Assembly (NCBI RefSeq): GCF_011683955.1
Contig: NZ_JAAQPI010000001.1
Coordinates: 1,302,001 to 1,366,000, forward strand
Length of the DNA stretch: 64,000 nt
Reading direction: 5' to 3'
Origin: Pseudomaricurvus alkylphenolicus
Lineage (GTDB): Bacteria; Pseudomonadota; Gammaproteobacteria; Pseudomonadales; Cellvibrionaceae
Positions within the stretch are counted from its first letter, which is position 1. Each line of letters starts with the position of its first letter. Made by a program: the position numbers and the translations under genes. Shown here in pieces: positions 53,009 through 62,185 of the stretch. Under the pieces are notes generated by a model, which was not told where the DNA came from, ran no database searches, and saw only the letters and a list, made by a program, of their open reading frames with translations.

Positions 53009-55351
53009 ATGATAACAACGATGAAAGCCAAACACACATATCTCGCCTCGGCTATCGCGCTGGCGCTGCCGGTACTGATGCCTCTTTCCCAGAAATCCAT
53101 AGCCAGTGAAGAGGAGTGGTCTCTAGAGGAAATAGTGGTTACTGCCCGACGCAAGCAGGAAAGCCTGCAGGACGTGCCCACCTCCGTTTCCGCCGTTGGA
53201 CGAGAAGATCTCGAAGCACTGCAAATCGACGGTTTTCAGTCGGTCGGTCAAACCGTTCCCAATGTCTATATCCAGAAGCAGGGCGGTATGCCCACAGCAC
53301 CGCAAATGCAGATCCGTGGTGTTTCCAACGGATCGCTCAACTACCAGGTGGACTCGGGCATTGGCATGTATGTGGACGGCGTCTACATTGGCCGAGCCAG
53401 TGGCGCTTCATTTGATCTGGCAGATCTGGAGCGTGTCGAGGTACTGCGGGGCCCTCAGGGCACGTTGTTTGGTCGTAACTCCACCGGCGGAGCCATCAAC
53501 CTGATTACCTCAGAGCCCACCGGGGAACTGGGGGCCAAGCTGCAGGTGGGGTTAGGCAACTTTGAGGCCCGCCGTTACAAGGCTACCCTGGAACTGCCGG
53601 AATGGAATGGATTCAAGGCGCGACTGAATCTGAGCCATTCTGAGGAAGAGGGTGATGTTGACAACCTGGCAGAAAAACGAACGTTTGTTTTTCCTGAGCC
53701 GTTTGGAGCCATTACCACTAATGACCGGGGTGGTGACAACGAAACTGACGCCGTGTTCCTGGCTGTCAAGTATGAGGGGATTGAAAGCCTGTCCCTTGAC
53801 TACAAATACGATCGCTCTGACTGGGAAGGCACCATGAATTATCGGCAGGTCGGCAATATGGGACCTTGTGCTGATTTCAATACGACACCGGGACAATGCA
53901 TTATCAGTAGCGGATTGGTTCGAGCCGTGCACCCGCTATCGCTGTCTTTCGACTACGAAGATGCCCAGGCCGTGCCTTTGGAATCAACGGGTCGTTTAGA
54001 CGTCAGAGGACATTCGCTCACGGCTGAGTACGAACTCACGGACACCATTTCCGTTAAGTACATCGGCGGCTATCGCGAACATGAATTGGATGTCGGCGGC
54101 AATCAGGTCTGGGGTGGCGGTGAGTACATCAACGATGGGATGTTGCCCGGTCCGGTCGGAGGAGTGTTTACTCCCCTGTTTGCCATGAGAATCGAATCTC
54201 AGGAACAAACGTCGCACGAAATTCAATTGCTGGGTGGCGACGATAATCTGGACTGGATTGTCGGCGCGTTCTTCTACGAGGAAGAAGGCCACGTTAATGC
54301 GCCAATTTTGCTCTCGAGGGTGATTGGTGACACCAGTACTACCGATATCAACCCCATTGACACCGCAAACTTCGATTACTTCGTTGGCCAGAATGTCAAG
54401 GTGCGCAACGAGTCCAACGCGGCATACGCCCATGCCACCTATCACTTGGGTGACTTCGATATCAGCGGCGGTGTTCGCTATACCGAGGATGATCGACAAG
54501 AGGACGTGATAGCGGCGGGTCTGATTGGTCTCTTTACTCCAAGCGCCGAATTCAGTACCAGCGGCAGTCACACCGACTACGATTTCTCGGTGACCTACAA
54601 CCTTAGCAACGACGCCAACGTCTACTTTAAGTACGCTACCGGTTATGTATCCGGTGGTACCATTTTTGGCAACGCCTTTGACGAAGAGGAGATGGTCAGT
54701 TACGAGATTGGTGTCAAGTCGGACCTGCTCGATCATCGCCTGCGAATCAATGCGGCGCTGTTCAATCAGAAGCGAACCGATGTACAGATCGAGGGCTTTA
54801 CCGGTGTCGGTTATTTCATGGGGGTCGGACGGGACATGACTGTCGATGGTCTTGAACTTGAAGTGACTTACATGCCGATGGAAAGCCTTACTCTGAACGC
54901 CTCCTACGGTTACACGGATGTGGACAACTCCGGGGATTTGAGAACCTTCCAGCCGAAACAGACCGCGTATCTTGGAATGCAATACGACTTTGCACCCTTT
55001 GATAATGGAGTTCAAGCCTCCTTTCGAATGGATATGAGCTGGCGAGACGATGTACACCGCCTGGTATGTAAAGCGGGCCAGGATCAAGTGCCAGCGTCGG
55101 ATGTATGTGTGGGAACGGCGGATGAAGCTCTCGACGATTTGGCGCTGCTGGATGCGAGCTCGATGTTGGGTGCCCAGTTGAGCATTGCTGACATCCCTGT
55201 CGGTGACACCAGCGCAAGGGTATCCATCTGGGGCCGAAACCTGCTGGATGAAGATGGGAAGGAATATGGATTCACCCTCGGCGGCCCCACCCTGACCAGC
55301 ACTTTTGTACGCCCCCGGACCTATGGTGTGGACGTCAGTATCGAATTCTAA
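53009..55351 (+). CDS. TonB-dependent outer-membrane receptor (780 aa)
   Basis: An N-terminal signal peptide (TYLASAIALALPVLMPLSQ, cleavage near IAS) is followed by a TonB-box region (SLEEIVVTARRKQESLQDVP) and the plug domain with RGPQGTLFGRNSTGGAINLI near residue 150. The remainder is a beta-barrel with alternating aromatic strands ending in VDVSIEF, a terminal Phe as usual for outer-membrane proteins. It probably imports the hydrophobic substrate or a related compound. A rho-independent terminator follows at 55376. Confidence 0.9.
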   Translation: MITTMKAKHTYLASAIALALPVLMPLSQKSIASEEEWSLEEIVVTARRKQESLQDVPTSVSAVGREDLEALQIDGFQSVGQTVPNVYIQKQGGMPTAPQMQIRGVSNGSLNYQVDSGIGMYVDGVYIGRASGASFDLADLERVEVLRGPQGTLFGRNSTGGAINLITSEPTGELGAKLQVGLGNFEARRYKATLELPEWNGFKARLNLSHSEEEGDVDNLAEKRTFVFPEPFGAITTNDRGGDNETDAVFLAVKYEGIESLSLDYKYDRSDWEGTMNYRQVGNMGPCADFNTTPGQCIISSGLVRAVHPLSLSFDYEDAQAVPLESTGRLDVRGHSLTAEYELTDTISVKYIGGYREHELDVGGNQVWGGGEYINDGMLPGPVGGVFTPLFAMRIESQEQTSHEIQLLGGDDNLDWIVGAFFYEEEGHVNAPILLSRVIGDTSTTDINPIDTANFDYFVGQNVKVRNESNAAYAHATYHLGDFDISGGVRYTEDDRQEDVIAAGLIGLFTPSAEFSTSGSHTDYDFSVTYNLSNDANVYFKYATGYVSGGTIFGNAFDEEEMVSYEIGVKSDLLDHRLRINAALFNQKRTDVQIEGFTGVGYFMGVGRDMTVDGLELEVTYMPMESLTLNASYGYTDVDNSGDLRTFQPKQTAYLGMQYDFAPFDNGVQASFRMDMSWRDDVHRLVCKAGQDQVPASDVCVGTADEALDDLALLDASSMLGAQLSIADIPVGDTSARVSIWGRNLLDEDGKEYGFTLGGPTLTSTFVRPRTYGVDVSIEF

Positions 55352-55375
55352 TTCTGACAGCCGTTAGTCTTGGAT

Positions 55376-55410
55376 AAGGGCAGTGGATGAGTTCTGCTGC
55401 CCTTTTTTTT
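55376..55410 (+). terminator. Rho-independent terminator after the TonB receptor
   Basis: An 8-bp stem AAGGGCAG/CTGCCCTT with a 13-nt loop runs into a tract of eight T. It separates the TonB receptor from the aldehyde dehydrogenase gene. Confidence 0.85.
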
Positions 55411-55500
55411 GCTCAAAATCAATAACAATCATTGCGAAGGTTCACCTGGGAGAAACCTTTTGCGTGGAGCAGCACCGCTGTTGCAACTGGAGATTGCCTG

Positions 55501-56907
55501 ATGAATTACGAATTACTGATCGACGGACACATGGTAGACACTGAAGAGCACATTGACGTTGTTAATCCCGCAACTGGTGAAGTTTTTGCTCGATGCCCGC
55601 GTGGAGATGGCGACCTGTTGAATCAAGCTGTCGCCGCCGCACGACGTGCTCAACAGCAATGGCGGTCCACCTCCATTGAGACACGTCAGCAGGCGCTCTC
55701 AAAACTGGCCCAGGCCGTGGAGGAGCAGCGCGAGGCGCTTGCGCAGACCCTGACCCAGGAGCAGGGCAAGATACTGGATTTCGCACGTTTTGAGATCGAT
55801 GCAACGGTGCAGTTTTTGAACTACTTTGCGAAGCAGTCACCCACGGCGGACAAGGTTATCGAAGACAGCGACACCCAAACCGTGACCGTGACACGCCAAC
55901 CTCTTGGCGTCGTCGGCTGCATTACTCCATGGAACTTCCCGTTACTGCAGGCCGCGTACAAGATGGCACCTGCAGTGCTTACCGGCAATGGGGTGATTAT
56001 TAAACCCGCTCCCACAACGCCCTTAACGACGTTGATGTTTGGCCAGTTGATCAAGAGGTTTTTTCCGGCAGGGTTGGTTAATGTGATTACCGACGAGGGC
56101 GAACTGGGACCAATGATCAGCCAGCACCCTGGTATTGACAAGGTATCAGTAACGGGTTCAACACAGACGGGTAGGGCCGTCATGGCCAGCGCAGCGGCCA
56201 CTTTGAAACCACTGACACTTGAGCTTGGTGGCAATGATGCTGCGATCTTACTGGATGATGTTGATGTCGAGAAAGTGATTCCACAACTCTTTGCCGTCTC
56301 GTTTATCAACTCTGGCCAGGTTTGCATTGCCATCAAACGCCTTTACGTCCCCGATTCTTTGTATGATGAGGTCTGCGACCGCATGGCGGAATTGGCCGAT
56401 GCCGCAAAGATTGGTAATGGTCTTGATTCTGAATCGGAATACGGCCCCTTGCAAAACTCGGCCCAACTGGAACGTTTCCACCACTATCTGGCCTTGGCCG
56501 AGCGTGACGGCAACATCATTACTCGGAGACAGGCGTCCGCCGGCAACGGCTATTTTGCCCCCTTTGTGGTGGTTCGGGACATCAACGAAGGTACTCCGCT
56601 GGTGGATGAAGAGCCCTTTGCACCGATCTTGCCGATACTGAGATATTCAAGCGTTGATGAAGCGATTGAGCGGGCCAATAACACCGAGTTTGGCCTGGGT
56701 GGTTCAGTGTGGTCTTCCAATCCGGATCGTGCCGCTGAGGTGGCCAGCCGATTGGAGTGTGGAACGGCTTGGGTAAATCAACACTGCGCCTTTGGTCCTC
56801 ATATCCCTTTTGGCGGTATCAAACACTCCGGTCTGGGGGTCGAGTTTGCCGAACAAGGCATTGATGAATTTACGCACATCAAGGTTCTCAGTATTGCCAA
56901 AGGGTAG
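55501..56907 (+). CDS. Aldehyde dehydrogenase (468 aa)
   Basis: NAD(P)-dependent ALDH: WNFPLLQAAYKMAPAVLTGN near residue 145, Glu in LTLELGGNDAAILL near 243, Cys in FINSGQVCIAIKRLYV near 277 and the C-terminal HIPFGGIKHSGLGVEF. The ATG at 55501 starts the usual NYELLIDG opening; the frame extends back to 55432 without a ribosome site. It is the first gene after the terminator and may begin a separate transcript with the sulfotransferase, pterin dehydratase and Coq4-like genes. Confidence 0.89.
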   Translation: MNYELLIDGHMVDTEEHIDVVNPATGEVFARCPRGDGDLLNQAVAAARRAQQQWRSTSIETRQQALSKLAQAVEEQREALAQTLTQEQGKILDFARFEIDATVQFLNYFAKQSPTADKVIEDSDTQTVTVTRQPLGVVGCITPWNFPLLQAAYKMAPAVLTGNGVIIKPAPTTPLTTLMFGQLIKRFFPAGLVNVITDEGELGPMISQHPGIDKVSVTGSTQTGRAVMASAAATLKPLTLELGGNDAAILLDDVDVEKVIPQLFAVSFINSGQVCIAIKRLYVPDSLYDEVCDRMAELADAAKIGNGLDSESEYGPLQNSAQLERFHHYLALAERDGNIITRRQASAGNGYFAPFVVVRDINEGTPLVDEEPFAPILPILRYSSVDEAIERANNTEFGLGGSVWSSNPDRAAEVASRLECGTAWVNQHCAFGPHIPFGGIKHSGLGVEFAEQGIDEFTHIKVLSIAKG

Positions 56908-56979
56908 TTGGCAAGCAGTCCCCAATTATCCAATTCAATGAAACAAAATTAGTCAAATATCCAAGCTACAGGCGGTAGT

Positions 56980-58134
56980 ATGAATAGCAGCCAACTAAAC
57001 GTTTCCAATCTGATGGCCGTTGCGATGCAAAGAACCCAACTGTCAGACTTTGGCCCTGAGCATTTTGTAGAACCACTTGAGGTCTTGCTCAAATCCATGC
57101 GCGAGGAAGCAAGGTTGTCACCGGCGGGGCTCAGAGCGCAAAGCGAACGGTTGATAAATGCGCTGTGCAGCCGTTTGCGAAAAACCGCATTCTTGCAAAA
57201 GCACCCGCAGGTGCTGAATGAAGAGATCAAAGTAGCGGCCGTGATCGTGGGGCTACCTCGAACTGGCAGTACCATGCTGCAGCGACTTATCGCTGCATCG
57301 CCCAAGCTGACCGCCACTCGCTGGTGGGAGACCATCTTTCCGATGCCCCTGGAGGGTGAGGTTGAGGGTGATCCCTCTGGACGTATTCAGCAGGCAGAAA
57401 GTTTAGTCGAGAACATCATGGGAGCCGCGGAAAATTTCGATTCGATCCACCCGTTGGATGCCCACGCCTACGATGAAGAACTCACGCTCATAGAACAGTC
57501 CTTTATCAGCAATATGCCCGAATCCATGATGTACGTACCCAGCTATGGTAAATGGCTGCTGCAGGCAGATCAAAGCAATGCCTACGCAGAACTGGTGGAG
57601 TACCTGAAGATCCTGCAATGGCAGACTCCAAAACGACGACGACAACAATGGGTTCTAAAGAGCCCCCATCATCTTACGGCAATCGATACGGTATTGGATG
57701 TATTTTCGAGCGCGGTGATCATCAATACCCATCGAAGTATCACCGATGTCATGCCGTCCTGGTACAGCATGGTGGGGTCACTGACTGAAGCCGACTCAGA
57801 TGCAGAGGGATTGCGACAGGCTCAGGCAAAACATTGGACCTGGCGTCTCAATAAGAGCCTGCAGGGTTTTATGAAGTCAAGGGCAGGGCATGCGGACCGG
57901 TTTATGGATATTGATTACCGAACACTGCTTGATGCACCTATAGAAACTTGTGAGTCCATCTTCAAACGCGCTGGTTTAACTCTGGAGGATGAAGATCGGC
58001 AAGCCTTCGCTTCTCATACAAAAAACAACAGGAGAGGAAAGAGACCCGCGCACCAATACAATCTTGCGAGCTTTGGCGTTTCGCGCAAAGAGCTGGAATC
58101 AGAATTCGATTATTACCAGAAGATCTTCAACTAG
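56980..58134 (+). CDS. Sulfotransferase-family protein (384 aa)
   Basis: A Sulfotransfer_3-type fold. The PAPS 5'-phosphosulfate loop is VGLPRTGSTMLQRLI near residue 88, and the 3'-phosphate region is VINTHRSITDVMPSWYSMVG near 250, with LKSPHHLTAID between. These proteins transfer sulfate to hydroxyls, including sterols and lipids, though many bacterial members are uncharacterised. No PAPS synthesis gene is nearby. It lies 72 nt after the aldehyde dehydrogenase gene. Confidence 0.84.
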   Translation: MNSSQLNVSNLMAVAMQRTQLSDFGPEHFVEPLEVLLKSMREEARLSPAGLRAQSERLINALCSRLRKTAFLQKHPQVLNEEIKVAAVIVGLPRTGSTMLQRLIAASPKLTATRWWETIFPMPLEGEVEGDPSGRIQQAESLVENIMGAAENFDSIHPLDAHAYDEELTLIEQSFISNMPESMMYVPSYGKWLLQADQSNAYAELVEYLKILQWQTPKRRRQQWVLKSPHHLTAIDTVLDVFSSAVIINTHRSITDVMPSWYSMVGSLTEADSDAEGLRQAQAKHWTWRLNKSLQGFMKSRAGHADRFMDIDYRTLLDAPIETCESIFKRAGLTLEDEDRQAFASHTKNNRRGKRPAHQYNLASFGVSRKELESEFDYYQKIFN

Positions 58135-58180
58135 TCTCAAATGTGGAAGCATATAGCGACATAAATATAGGAAAACGTCG

Positions 58181-58426
58181 ATGCTGGCAAACTGGGAAAA
58201 ATCTCAAAGGTCGATCAAGACTCAGCTAGAGTTCATTGACTTTGAGCAAGCGTTCAAATTCATGACGGAAGTGGTGGAGGTTGCAAATCGTCTCAATCAT
58301 CACCCCGAATGGTTCAATGTGTACAACCGTGTGGACATCGAACTTACAACCCATGATGTCGGAGGGCTGTCTGAACTAGACGAACGATTGGCTGAAGAAA
58401 TCGATAACCTGCTGGTTCGCTACTGA
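58181..58426 (+). CDS. Pterin-4a-carbinolamine dehydratase-like protein (81 aa)
   Basis: Contains FKFMTEVVEVANRLNHHPEW and YNRVDIELTTHDVGGLSELD, with the HHPEW active-site motif of 4a-hydroxytetrahydrobiopterin dehydratase (PhhB/PCD). It is shorter than the usual 95-115 residues, missing the N-terminal strand. No aromatic amino acid hydroxylase gene is in the window, so it may serve a chromosomal hydroxylase or have another role beside the Coq4-like protein 32 nt downstream. Confidence 0.8.
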   Translation: MLANWEKSQRSIKTQLEFIDFEQAFKFMTEVVEVANRLNHHPEWFNVYNRVDIELTTHDVGGLSELDERLAEEIDNLLVRY

Positions 58427-58458
58427 ATTAACACAACGATAAGGAGATATTCAGGAGT

Positions 58459-59310
58459 ATGAAGAGTATCGAAAAGAAGGCTCGTGATGTCGAAGAGGAA
58501 ATCATCTATTTGAAGGAGGGGCGAAAGCCTTTGACGACCGAGAGCAGTGTTCTGATCAGTTCTTCCAAATATCTGAACAGTGCGCGTATGCGAGATGTGG
58601 TGTCGAATGAAATGCTTAGAAAATTGGGGCCTGATTTGCCGCCGGCCTACTTTATTCCGGATAGGTTAAAGGCGTTTGAAGAAGTCACTGACTACCCCTA
58701 TATACTGGAGCAGTTTGAGCATGAAAAACGCGAAAAGCCCGAGTTCGCCGAGTGGCTGAACAGAAGGCAGGTAGCCTCGATAAAAAAGGAAGAGCTGGCC
58801 AATTACGAGTCGGGAACTTTGGGCAACGACATCCATAAATTTATGCTAGAGACCGGGTTCGATATTGATTTTATGTTCAAGGGCGAGCCTGAGGATGACT
58901 ATCAGTATTTTCTCAAACGCTTTATGCAGAATCATGACATTATGCATATGGTCACAGGCCTCGACGTCACCCCCATGGGTGAGAATGCACTGGTCATGTT
59001 GGCTATGACTTGCTACTTTGACTATTTCAATCCCGAATTGGCAGCGGAACTGCAAAAGTTTAACGGCCTTAGTATCGCCAGTCAGATCAACACGGCGTTA
59101 TTGCATCATCCGTCTATAACGATGGCAGTATTTGACAGTCTGGAGATGGGGCGAGTCATGGCCCGAAATATGAATACGCCATTTTTCTATATATGCTGGG
59201 AAGATCACTTGCATAAATCAATCGAGGAGCTTCGTACGGAGTTTAACATTGTTAATGCTCCAGCCAAGGGAACCTGGGACTGGGTTAAAGACGAATTGGG
59301 CTATGTTTAG
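58459..59310 (+). CDS. Coq4-like protein (283 aa)
   Basis: The Coq4 zinc motif HDxxH-x11-E is intact: His159, Asp160, His163 and Glu175 in NHDIMHMVTGLDVTPMGENA. Eukaryotic Coq4 acts in ubiquinone biosynthesis, in the head-group decarboxylation and hydroxylation steps; in bacteria related proteins occur outside that pathway. Here it sits in a catabolic cluster with a pterin dehydratase and no ubi genes, so a role in substrate decarboxylation or hydroxylation is possible but unproven. AAGGAG lies 15 nt before the ATG. Confidence 0.8.
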   Translation: MKSIEKKARDVEEEIIYLKEGRKPLTTESSVLISSSKYLNSARMRDVVSNEMLRKLGPDLPPAYFIPDRLKAFEEVTDYPYILEQFEHEKREKPEFAEWLNRRQVASIKKEELANYESGTLGNDIHKFMLETGFDIDFMFKGEPEDDYQYFLKRFMQNHDIMHMVTGLDVTPMGENALVMLAMTCYFDYFNPELAAELQKFNGLSIASQINTALLHHPSITMAVFDSLEMGRVMARNMNTPFFYICWEDHLHKSIEELRTEFNIVNAPAKGTWDWVKDELGYV

Positions 59311-59364
59311 TGAGATCTATCACAAAAGACAGGAATCCCGCATGTCTATCGACCATGAACATCT

Positions 59365-61155
59365 ATGATCAAAGCTAATTTGTGGGTAAACGGCTTTTGT
59401 GGGCTGATCTTAATGATTTCCCCGTGCCCGCAGGCTGTCTCTGAAACATCAAGCGGGGAGCGACATGCATTTTTCGGCGATCTTCACGTCCATACCCGCT
59501 TCTCTTCCGACGCCTATGTATTCAATGTTCGTGCAACACCGGACGATGCCTATCGTTATGCCAAAGGCGAGGCCATTGACCATGTCAGTGGCAAGAAAAT
59601 CCAGGCTCAAGCACCCTATGACTTCCTGGCGGTGACAGACCATGCCGAGTATCTGGGAATTGTTGAGACCATGGGGGATAAAACTCACCCGTTATCTCGA
59701 CATCCATTGGCCGAAAAGTTGCTGGATAACAAAGATATTCAATCCGCCTTTGCCATGATTTCCGCCTCCATCGTTTCCGGCAATGCAATTGCAGAGCTGA
59801 ACGATAATAAGGTGATCATAGAAACATGGCAGCAAGTAATTGATGCGGCAGAGCGTCACAACCAACCAGGGAAATTCACCACCTTTGCTGGATTCGAGTG
59901 GAGTGGAGCCCCGAATGGAAACGCCATCCATCGTAATGTGATTTTTGGAGGGGGCAGGGGTGAAGTGGAGAGACGACCCTTCAGCGCTCTGGATTCGCAC
60001 AGACCAGAGGAACTGTGGAGCTATATGGAGCGCTCCCGGCAGAAGGGAAGGAAAGTACTGTCCATCCCTCATAACTCCAATATGAGCAACGGGATGATGT
60101 TCAGCGCACTGGATTCCTGGGGTAAACCAATAGACAGGCGATGGGCGAAGCGCAGAAACACCAATGAACCCTTAGTGGAAATCAGTCAAGTTAAGGGTAC
60201 GTCAGAAACCCATCCGCAATTATCCCCCAATGATGAGTGGTCGTCGTTCAGCATATACGAGCATCTCCTGGGGAACATACCGGGAGAAAGCAAGGTTCGG
60301 CGCAGGGGGAGTTACATTCGCGACGCCTATAAAACCGGACTGCAGCATGGGCAGCGAGGGCTTATCAACCCCTTTCAGTTTGGTGTTATCGGTTCCTCGG
60401 ATTCCCACAATGGCAATGTGGCGGTCGAAGAAAGTGCCTTTACCGGAAAAGTGGGAATTTTGGATGCCACCGTGGAAAAGCGCCGTAGTGGAGGGTTTGC
60501 GAAGATATGGAGTGCCTCCGGACTCACAGGTATCTGGGCGGAGGAGAATACTCGCGGGAGTCTGTTTGCCGCTTTGAAACGTCGGGAAACATTTGCTACA
60601 TCGGGAACGCGAATTCGGCTGCGCTTGTTCGCGGGTTGGAGTTTTCCGAAGTCCTTGGCTAAGAGTTACAACGGTGGTTCTGAGGCATATCGGTTTGGCG
60701 TTCCTATGGGCTCAGAGCTGCGAGGTCAGGGAGAATCTGTACCGGAGATGCTGGTTTGGGCGGCAGAGGACCCAAGGGCTGCACCAGTGGATCGGTTGCA
60801 AATCGTCAAAGGTTGGGTGGAGGATGAAAAAGTCTACGAACGGGTGTTCGATGTTGCCTGTGGACAGGGTTCGCCATCTCCAGAAAATCATCGATGCAGT
60901 GACCCTCCAGAGAATGTAAACCTGAATACCTGCGACATTCAGAAAGACAGCGGTAATTCGACACTTTCGGTTGTTTGGCGGGATCCCGATTTTAAGCCTC
61001 GTCAGCATGCTTTCTATTACGTTCGAGCATTGGAAGTACCCAGTTGTCACTGGAGTACTTGGGACGCAGTCAACAATAATCTAACCCTAATAGATGGCGC
61101 ACCGTCTACCATCCAGGAGAGGGCGTGGTCCTCTCCGATTTGGTATCGGCCGTGA
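59365..61155 (+). CDS. DUF3604 protein, exported (596 aa)
   Basis: A signal peptide (KANLWVNGFCGLILMISPCP) is followed by AFFGDLHVHTRFSSDAYVFN, the PHP-like metal motif (HxH) of DUF3604 proteins. FLAVTDHAEYLGIVETMG and GVIGSSDSHNGNV come later. It is probably a periplasmic metal-dependent phosphoesterase-like or hydrolase protein of unknown substrate. Length is normal for the family. It is the last gene of the plus-strand run and is followed by about 1 kb of non-coding, decayed DNA. Confidence 0.84.
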   Translation: MIKANLWVNGFCGLILMISPCPQAVSETSSGERHAFFGDLHVHTRFSSDAYVFNVRATPDDAYRYAKGEAIDHVSGKKIQAQAPYDFLAVTDHAEYLGIVETMGDKTHPLSRHPLAEKLLDNKDIQSAFAMISASIVSGNAIAELNDNKVIIETWQQVIDAAERHNQPGKFTTFAGFEWSGAPNGNAIHRNVIFGGGRGEVERRPFSALDSHRPEELWSYMERSRQKGRKVLSIPHNSNMSNGMMFSALDSWGKPIDRRWAKRRNTNEPLVEISQVKGTSETHPQLSPNDEWSSFSIYEHLLGNIPGESKVRRRGSYIRDAYKTGLQHGQRGLINPFQFGVIGSSDSHNGNVAVEESAFTGKVGILDATVEKRRSGGFAKIWSASGLTGIWAEENTRGSLFAALKRRETFATSGTRIRLRLFAGWSFPKSLAKSYNGGSEAYRFGVPMGSELRGQGESVPEMLVWAAEDPRAAPVDRLQIVKGWVEDEKVYERVFDVACGQGSPSPENHRCSDPPENVNLNTCDIQKDSGNSTLSVVWRDPDFKPRQHAFYYVRALEVPSCHWSTWDAVNNNLTLIDGAPSTIQERAWSSPIWYRP

Positions 61156-61636
61156 GCCAATTTGCAGGATCCGGATTCTGGTTATTTCCCCAATCCCCAT
61201 GATTGGAGTTTAGAATAGGATCTGATCATATATAGGAGAATTCCGTGCTTTTGAAATATAACCCCCGGAATTATTCATTACGTTCAACTCAGTTCGAGAA
61301 ATCTTTATGTTCTCAGTCATACGGGCTTTAACATCATTCTGAATGATGCGGCACATATTGACTAGGCTCTATGACTGCTGTCTGGAAGGTATCTGTCGTT
61401 TCTCTTAAAGACGGCTATGTAGCACACAGCGGACTATCGTTAGCTATCGAAGAAATAGAGACTTTCGCAAGAACAATGTCGGAAACGGGTAGACACCTGA
61501 AGTAGAAATCGAGTAATGGTGCTTCAGACTACCTTTCAGAAGTCTAGCGCCCTTCTGATATAGGAATTATTTTGGTACAACATGACCCCTTACGCGATAC
61601 GATTCTGCAGCGTAGCGAGCAAGGGGGTTTTGTCAG

Positions 61637-61931
61637 CTAGATCTCAATTCTCTCTGCGATATCCAACGCGTCGTCTACTTCTTTCCCCAAGTATTGAACT
61701 GTAGATTCAAGCTTGGTGTGACCTAGCAGCAACTGTACAACCCGCAGATTTTTTGTGCGCCTGTAGATCAAGGCTGCTTTCGTTCGACGAAGTGAATGGG
61801 TGCTATAATCCATTGGATCAAGTCAAATAGCCTTAAACCACGAATCGACTATCCTGGCGTACTGTCGGGTGGATAAGTGAGGGCGAGATCTAATTCGACT
61901 GGGAAATAGGTGGTCTCTATCCGTGAGGTGT
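61637..61931 (-). pseudogene. Tyrosine recombinase (phage integrase) C-terminal remnant
   Basis: The minus strand reads LTDRDHLFPSRIRSRPHL, then the catalytic THSLRRTKAALIYRRTKNLR and VVQLLLGHTKLESTVQYLG, with the stop at 61637. These carry the His-x-x-Arg, Gly-His and final Tyr of the active site. An in-frame TGA at 61823-61825 breaks the chain just before LDPMDYSTHS; intact relatives have Gly there, one base different. The N-terminal half is missing beyond 61931, where the repeat begins. It is inactive. Confidence 0.82.
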
Positions 61932-62040
61932 AACGATGAGTTTCTAATGGAAGGTGTTGCGGCTAAAGCAGACGTAGAGGAACTGCGATTTGTAAGGAAC
62001 ATATGGCTAGATTTAGATCTTTCTAGGAAGTAGATCAGTA
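61930..62040 (+). repeat. Degenerate direct repeat, right copy
   Basis: The gapless counterpart of 25430-25540 in the same orientation, directly next to the recombinase remnant. The frame starting CNDEFLMEGVAAKADVEEL ends in a stop near 62033. Confidence 0.7.
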
Positions 62041-62185
62041 GCGCCGATTAATACGTCGATATGACATCGCTTAGTTTGCGCGAAGGTAAAGAGTAATATT
62101 TTGTATCGTTGGTTTGCAGGTTAGAAAGAGGGAAGGCGTTGAGAGAATTCTTGGGTTTCAGTGTTCTGCATGTCCGCTGCATTGT

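Larger units (their letters stand above)
61156..62185. other. 1-kb gap with integrase remnant and repeat copy
   Basis: No intact gene. It contains the recombinase remnant (61637-61931) and the right copy of the degenerate repeat (61930-62040). Position 61585-61635 has imperfect complementary arms (CCCCTT.../...AAGGGG) followed by TTTT, which might be an old terminator. Base composition is more AT-rich than the catabolic block. Confidence 0.7.

Noticed and set aside
56980-61155. Sulfotransferase to DUF3604 genes as a natural-product biosynthesis cluster
   Set aside because: No polyketide, peptide or terpene synthase is present, and the context is catabolic.
25430-62040. The two similar 111-bp stretches as a CRISPR or integron array
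   Set aside because: Only two degenerate copies 36 kb apart, no regular spacers, no cas genes and no attC fold.
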